A stretch of 8,470 nt of DNA from Lachnospiraceae bacterium. GTDB taxonomy: Bacteria; Bacillota; Clostridia; Lachnospirales; Lachnospiraceae. A model generated the notes under the pieces. It was given only the letters and a program-made list of their open reading frames with translations, made no database searches and was not told the origin of the DNA. The DNA lies in NCBI GenBank assembly GCA_016282215.1, contig JAEEKC010000277.1, positions 1 to 8,470 of the forward strand, given 5' to 3'. Positions 5,864 through 8,470 of the stretch are shown here, in pieces (the stretch's first letter is position 1; every line of letters starts with the position of its first letter). The translations under genes and the position numbers were made by a program.

Positions 5864-6333
5864 TGTTTTATTCTCCTCATTCTTTGAAGATACTCATTAA
5901 ACGCCTTCTTATAACTTCTGTTTATACAGACTCGTTCACCATTATCAAAGAATGCATAAACCTTCATATTCATATCCGGTTTTAATAGTTTGATCTTATA
6001 TATATTTATAAGATTAGACTTTGAAACTCTTACAAATCCATAATTCCATAGCATTTCTTCACACGAGGTCAGTGTATTCATCAAACGAAACACTCCCGTC
6101 TTTGTATAAGCAAAAAGCTTTCTTTCTACATAATCAAAGTAGTATATGTCTCCCGGATCAAGAATTGTTTCTTCCCAATCATCCAGATCCTCGTCTGCAG
6201 GTCGTCCTGAAAATGTGGGACGCTCTGAATTAACCGTATCTATAATCTGCGTAATGACCGGGCGCATATTTGAAAAATACAGATCCACATGCTCCTCTTT
6301 TAAGTTTTTATCTTCAAAAAGATTAAGTTTCAT
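5860..6333 (-). CDS. LytTR-domain transcriptional regulator (157 aa)
   Basis: Residues about 58-150 form a LytTR DNA-binding domain: strands beginning D-I-Y-Y-F-D, the central F-V-R-V-S-K-S-N-L-I-N pattern at 100-110, and the ending V-C-I-N-R-S-Y near 135-141. The first 55 residues are a short acidic extension rather than a receiver domain, so this is not a standard two-component response regulator. Such stand-alone LytTR proteins typically pair with a membrane protein, here the DUF3021-like gene that overlaps it by 4 nt, and often control their own operon. AGAAGGA precedes the ATG at a normal distance. It begins 15 nt after the CPBP-like gene. Target sites are unknown; the promoter region at 7063-7140 is the first place to look. 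Confidence 0.92.
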   Translation of the reverse strand: MKLNLFEDKNLKEEHVDLYFSNMRPVITQIIDTVNSERPTFSGRPADEDLDDWEETILDPGDIYYFDYVERKLFAYTKTGVFRLMNTLTSCEEMLWNYGFVRVSKSNLINIYKIKLLKPDMNMKVYAFFDNGERVCINRSYKKAFNEYLQRMRRIKQ

Positions 6334-6348
6334 ATTGTTTTATTCCTT

Positions 6349-7062
6349 CTAAAATGCATTCCAGATGAAGATGAACGCAAATACACATCCCCATGAATTG
6401 CCGGTACGTTTTCTGATCATTAACATACCATATAACGCAATAAATGTAACGGTCAAGTCAATTATTCCCAGTGTATCAAAATGTATCGGATGGAAAAGAA
6501 TTCCCATAAGCGCTGAAACAAGAACACCCCAGTCAAAAAGCTTATGCTCTGTAGGATATCTTCTTGAAATAACCTCCGCGATCACTGCATAATTGAAGCC
6601 TTCAAAGAATCCCCATACCAAACCTATTATAAGCGTACCTATTACAGTACTGATAATTCCTGCCTTATGAAGATCAGATGAAACCATCACACTGAGCGGC
6701 TCATAACCTTCAAACTGGCCTGAAAGAATTCTAAATAACACAAATGGAATAAAACAGATTAATGCACCCGCAATAGCTTTTAAAGCATTTTCCTTTTTTA
6801 ATCCGTAGCTTGCAAATGACTCTCTGCGGAAGAGACAAACCAAAGTGACTCCAAGTCCTGCCACACCATATTCTACAGCTGCTGCTGCAAAGAGACGCGG
6901 CCAGACTGAAATGCTGCTATCACGGCAAAAACGCATCAGATCGTGTCCAATGGCAGCATAAAAACTATATACCAGCAAGGATGCAATTGCAATAATCCAT
7001 AGATTAGTCTCAAGCTTTTTCTGTTCAATTGTTAATTCATGTTTCCTTTTAAAAATTTTCAT
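6349..7062 (-). CDS. CPBP/CAAX-protease-like membrane protein, degenerate motifs (237 aa)
   Basis: The protein has about seven hydrophobic segments, starting at residue 21. The C-terminal half resembles the CPBP (CAAX protease and bacteriocin-processing, Abi) family. F-F-E-G-F-N at 152-157 sits where EExxxR is expected, F-H-P-I-H at 190-194 matches FxxxH, and the end W-N-A-F matches the last motif region. The second glutamate, the arginine and the final histidine are missing, so proteolysis is doubtful; it may be a non-catalytic relative acting with the regulator downstream. AAAAGGAG lies ten bases before the ATG. As first gene of the LytTR operon it is the one most directly exposed to the upstream inverted repeat. 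The family call is moderately sure. Confidence 0.75.
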   Translation of the reverse strand: MKIFKRKHELTIEQKKLETNLWIIAIASLLVYSFYAAIGHDLMRFCRDSSISVWPRLFAAAAVEYGVAGLGVTLVCLFRRESFASYGLKKENALKAIAGALICFIPFVLFRILSGQFEGYEPLSVMVSSDLHKAGIISTVIGTLIIGLVWGFFEGFNYAVIAEVISRRYPTEHKLFDWGVLVSALMGILFHPIHFDTLGIIDLTVTFIALYGMLMIRKRTGNSWGCVFAFIFIWNAF

Positions 7063-7077
7063 CTTTGTAACGCTCCT

Positions 7078-7114
7078 TTTCCTTTGATGACATCACATTA
7101 TCAGATAAAGGAAA
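7078..7114 (-). promoter_or_regulatory. Inverted repeat over the promoter/RBS of the LytTR operon
   Basis: A perfect 8-bp inverted repeat, TTTCCTTT at 7078-7085 and AAAGGAAA at 7107-7114, encloses a smaller one, GATG-a-CATC (7086-7094). On the minus strand the downstream arm runs into the AAAGGAAAAGGAG ribosome binding site of the first gene. A candidate -10 (GATAAT, minus strand of 7097-7102) lies within, with a possible TTGGAT -35 at 7127-7122 but a long 19-bp spacer. It could be an operator, or an RNA fold that hides the ribosome binding site. The repeat is seen; promoter and function are inferred. Confidence 0.4.
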
Positions 7115-7176
7115 CATGCGTATCCAAATATGCACAAGTTGCACTTACGCCTGTATAAGCTGCATTTTTTCTGCGA

Positions 7177-7210
7177 AAGTCAAAAAGAACAGAGCTATTA
7201 CAAGCTCTGT
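7177..7210 (-). terminator. Intrinsic terminator after the DUF3990 unit
   Basis: Read on the minus strand, ACAGAGCT and AGCTCTGT (7210-7203 and 7196-7189) form a perfect 8-bp stem with a 6-nt loop, followed directly by TCTTTTTG. It lies about 30 nt after the stop of the 162-residue gene and separates this unit from the CPBP/LytTR operon. Confidence 0.85.
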
Positions 7211-7240
7211 CAAGACTTTGTTGTCTTATTCTCTTTCATT

Positions 7241-7729
7241 TTATTTGTCCTTCTTTCTTATTCTTTTGTAGATTTCAAATTGTCTTTTTTCCTCGGCAGC
7301 ATCATCATTTACAAGCCCCTTCGCTTCCAGAATTCTGTCTATTGCCTGTGCCGGATCCATTGTATGATATGGCAGGAATAGTCCACGTAATTCCTTCGGT
7401 TTAACATTCTTGTAGACCTGCTTTGATGTCTTACCATAGATATAAGCATAATATCGGTAAATATACCCAATCCAGTAAAGTTCATTAGCGTTATACTTAA
7501 CCGAACCGTATTCCAGCTTACCATACTCCTCATCAATAAGATCCAGAAGATCAGCTGCCTGTATGTTGCTCTGCAATACTGTCATGTTATCCAACTGTTT
7601 TGCAACATTGCTATTCATAAACCTTCGGATAAAAATTTCTGAACTAGTATTCTGTGCATCACCGGACAATTCAAATGCTTTTGCCTGTATCTCGCATAGA
7701 AGGAGACCATCATTATCTATTTTTTTCAT
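7241..7729 (-). CDS. Unrecognised partner of the DUF3990-like protein (162 aa)
   Basis: A soluble, probably helical protein without membrane segment or signal. The centre is rich in tyrosine and aromatic residues (Y-W-I-G-Y-I-Y-R-Y-Y near 85-94), followed by K-E-L-R-G-L-F-L-P-Y and D-P-A-Q-A-I. The end is charged and basic. I chose the ATG at 7729 because AAAGGAG precedes it by 12 nt; the frame can be extended to a GTG at 7753, but that lies upstream of this ribosome binding site. It starts 25 nt after the DUF3990 stop and is followed by a terminator, so the two genes form a closed unit. By position it is a candidate antitoxin or immunity protein, or the second part of a two-gene toxin. No family recognised. 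Confidence 0.82.
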   Translation of the reverse strand: MKKIDNDGLLLCEIQAKAFELSGDAQNTSSEIFIRRFMNSNVAKQLDNMTVLQSNIQAADLLDLIDEEYGKLEYGSVKYNANELYWIGYIYRYYAYIYGKTSKQVYKNVKPKELRGLFLPYHTMDPAQAIDRILEAKGLVNDDAAEEKRQFEIYKRIRKKDK

Positions 7730-7754
7730 ATCAGCTTCCATCTCCTTTCGCACA

Positions 7755-8387
7755 TCATTTCAAAATATCGTCTATATACTTCCCTTGCCCTCTATATTGT
7801 CTTCTTGCAAGCTTTACCTTATCATCCCCAAGCTTAGTTTCTTCAGCCCGTATATCCTTATAGGACTCTCTTTCACTGGAAGAAATGTATGACCTCTCAA
7901 GTATTTTCAACTTTTGGACAGCCCTTTTGCTCGTGAACACATACTGTTTCCCCAGATTTGTAGCAGCAAGACAGTGCTTGCACTGTTCGTCTGTTATTTC
8001 TCCACTAATAAACGAATTGATAATCTGGAACATCCGGTTATCTGCGATGGGGGCGACTATATAATCGCAATCTCTTGCTCTATTTACTATTTTTTTGACT
8101 GAAGGATGATCTCTGTATTCATCCAAAGTACCCCTGAAATATGCGATCGTAAGCATCCATTCCTGATCAACCTTATACTGTTTGCATTTTAGATCAGTTT
8201 CATCGAAATCAAGATAATAAACTGAAGAATGATCAAAACCCGAAACAAAAGAAATAGCTTGATCATAGCTTTCTCCGGTATAAAACCCCTGTCCAAAATC
8301 ATTATTCGAGCGGCTCCTATTAACACTGATCTGTCCTTCGATCTCACTTTTTGCCCCGTGAAAAAGAAGTAAACTTATTAATATCAC
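7755..8387 (-). CDS. DUF3990-like protein, putative ADP-ribosyltransferase fold (210 aa)
   Basis: The order of motifs matches DUF3990: L-F-H-G at 8-11, R-S-R-S-N-N-D-F-G-Q-G-F-Y at 24-36 followed by Q-A near 43-44, D-Y-I-V-A-P-I-A-D-N at 108-117, and Q-Y-V-F-T-S-K-R-A at 148-156. The H-G and D-F-G-x-G-F-Y segments resemble the NAD-binding core of ADP-ribosyltransferase-like folds; I recall the family being placed there, but activity is not shown. Members often occur in small toxin-antitoxin-like loci. The residues after about 165 form a basic extension. GTG at 8387 is the only usable start: an in-frame TGA lies at 8405-8403, and the nearby ATG (8389) is in another frame and hits a stop at once. 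No good ribosome binding site is visible, so expression may be low or the start wrong. Confidence 0.85.
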   Translation of the reverse strand: MILISLLLFHGAKSEIEGQISVNRSRSNNDFGQGFYTGESYDQAISFVSGFDHSSVYYLDFDETDLKCKQYKVDQEWMLTIAYFRGTLDEYRDHPSVKKIVNRARDCDYIVAPIADNRMFQIINSFISGEITDEQCKHCLAATNLGKQYVFTSKRAVQKLKILERSYISSSERESYKDIRAEETKLGDDKVKLARRQYRGQGKYIDDILK

Positions 8388-8432
8388 ATTACTTAAACAA
8401 GTTCAACACTTTTCGACCTTTTAATACTTACA

Positions 8433-8464
8433 AAAGCAGCTATGCCAGGAGGCATAGCTGCTTT
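8433..8464 (-). terminator. Strong hairpin, likely terminator of an upstream gene
   Basis: AAAGCAGCTATGCC (8433-8446) pairs perfectly with GGCATAGCTGCTTT (8451-8464) around an AGGA loop. On the minus strand the stem runs into TTTTG, a short U-tract; on the plus strand only TTT follows, so it may act weakly in both directions. It insulates the DUF3990 unit from whatever lies to the right. Confidence 0.75.
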
Positions 8465-8470
8465 CTGAAT

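Noticed and set aside
1..8470. CRISPR array, tRNA or rRNA genes
   Set aside because: No regularly spaced short repeats, cloverleaf-like sequences or rRNA stretches were found.

Overview
The window looks like an accessory region from a low-to-moderate GC anaerobic Bacillota, most likely a Clostridia member close to Lachnospiraceae. This is inference. It rests on strong AGGAGG-type ribosome binding sites, a LytTR regulator paired with a DUF3021-type membrane protein, a DUF3990-type protein, and membrane-anchored zinc-ribbon proteins. All nine or more recognisable genes are on the minus strand, so the window reads from right to left. Base composition is mosaic: the zinc-ribbon block (about 884-3735) is visibly GC-richer than the LytTR block (4140-7062) and the DUF3990 block (7241-8387).

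Layout in transcription order. (1) 8433-8464 is a near-perfect hairpin, probably the terminator of a gene outside the window. (2) 8387-7241 is a two-gene unit: a DUF3990-like, possibly ADP-ribosyltransferase-fold protein, then an unrecognised partner of about 162 residues. It ends in a clear intrinsic terminator and resembles a toxin-antitoxin-like pair. (3) 7062-4140 is a probable four-gene operon: a degenerate CPBP/CAAX-protease-like membrane protein, a LytTR DNA-binding regulator, a DUF3021-like four-helix membrane protein, and a membrane protein with an external EreA/ChaN/TraB-like domain. (4) 4139-3736 holds no intact gene. It contains a coding remnant and a repeated leader (R2, copy b) with five GGGTCATA-like boxes and an inverted repeat. 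(5) 3735-884 is a compact five-gene operon. Three genes encode membrane proteins with an N-terminal C-x2-C-x10-C-x2-C zinc ribbon, and two encode small membrane-anchored partners. Genes 1/2 and 4/5 are paralogous pairs, each joined by an identical 8-nt stop/start overlap. (6) 883-1 has no intact gene: repeat R1 (copy B), a second leader (R2, copy a), a short residual body, R1 (copy A) and a degraded coding end.

The most striking feature is the order R2b - five-gene operon - R1B - R2a - short residue - R1A. This is what a tandem duplication of a unit (leader R2, gene body, tail R1) would leave if the second copy had lost its genes. The two R2 copies differ by one 76-bp segment bounded by direct repeats. 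A small inverted repeat in R2 shows a compensatory base-pair change between copies. The zinc-ribbon/partner operon is the best candidate for an undescribed system, but nothing in the sequence reveals its biochemical role.
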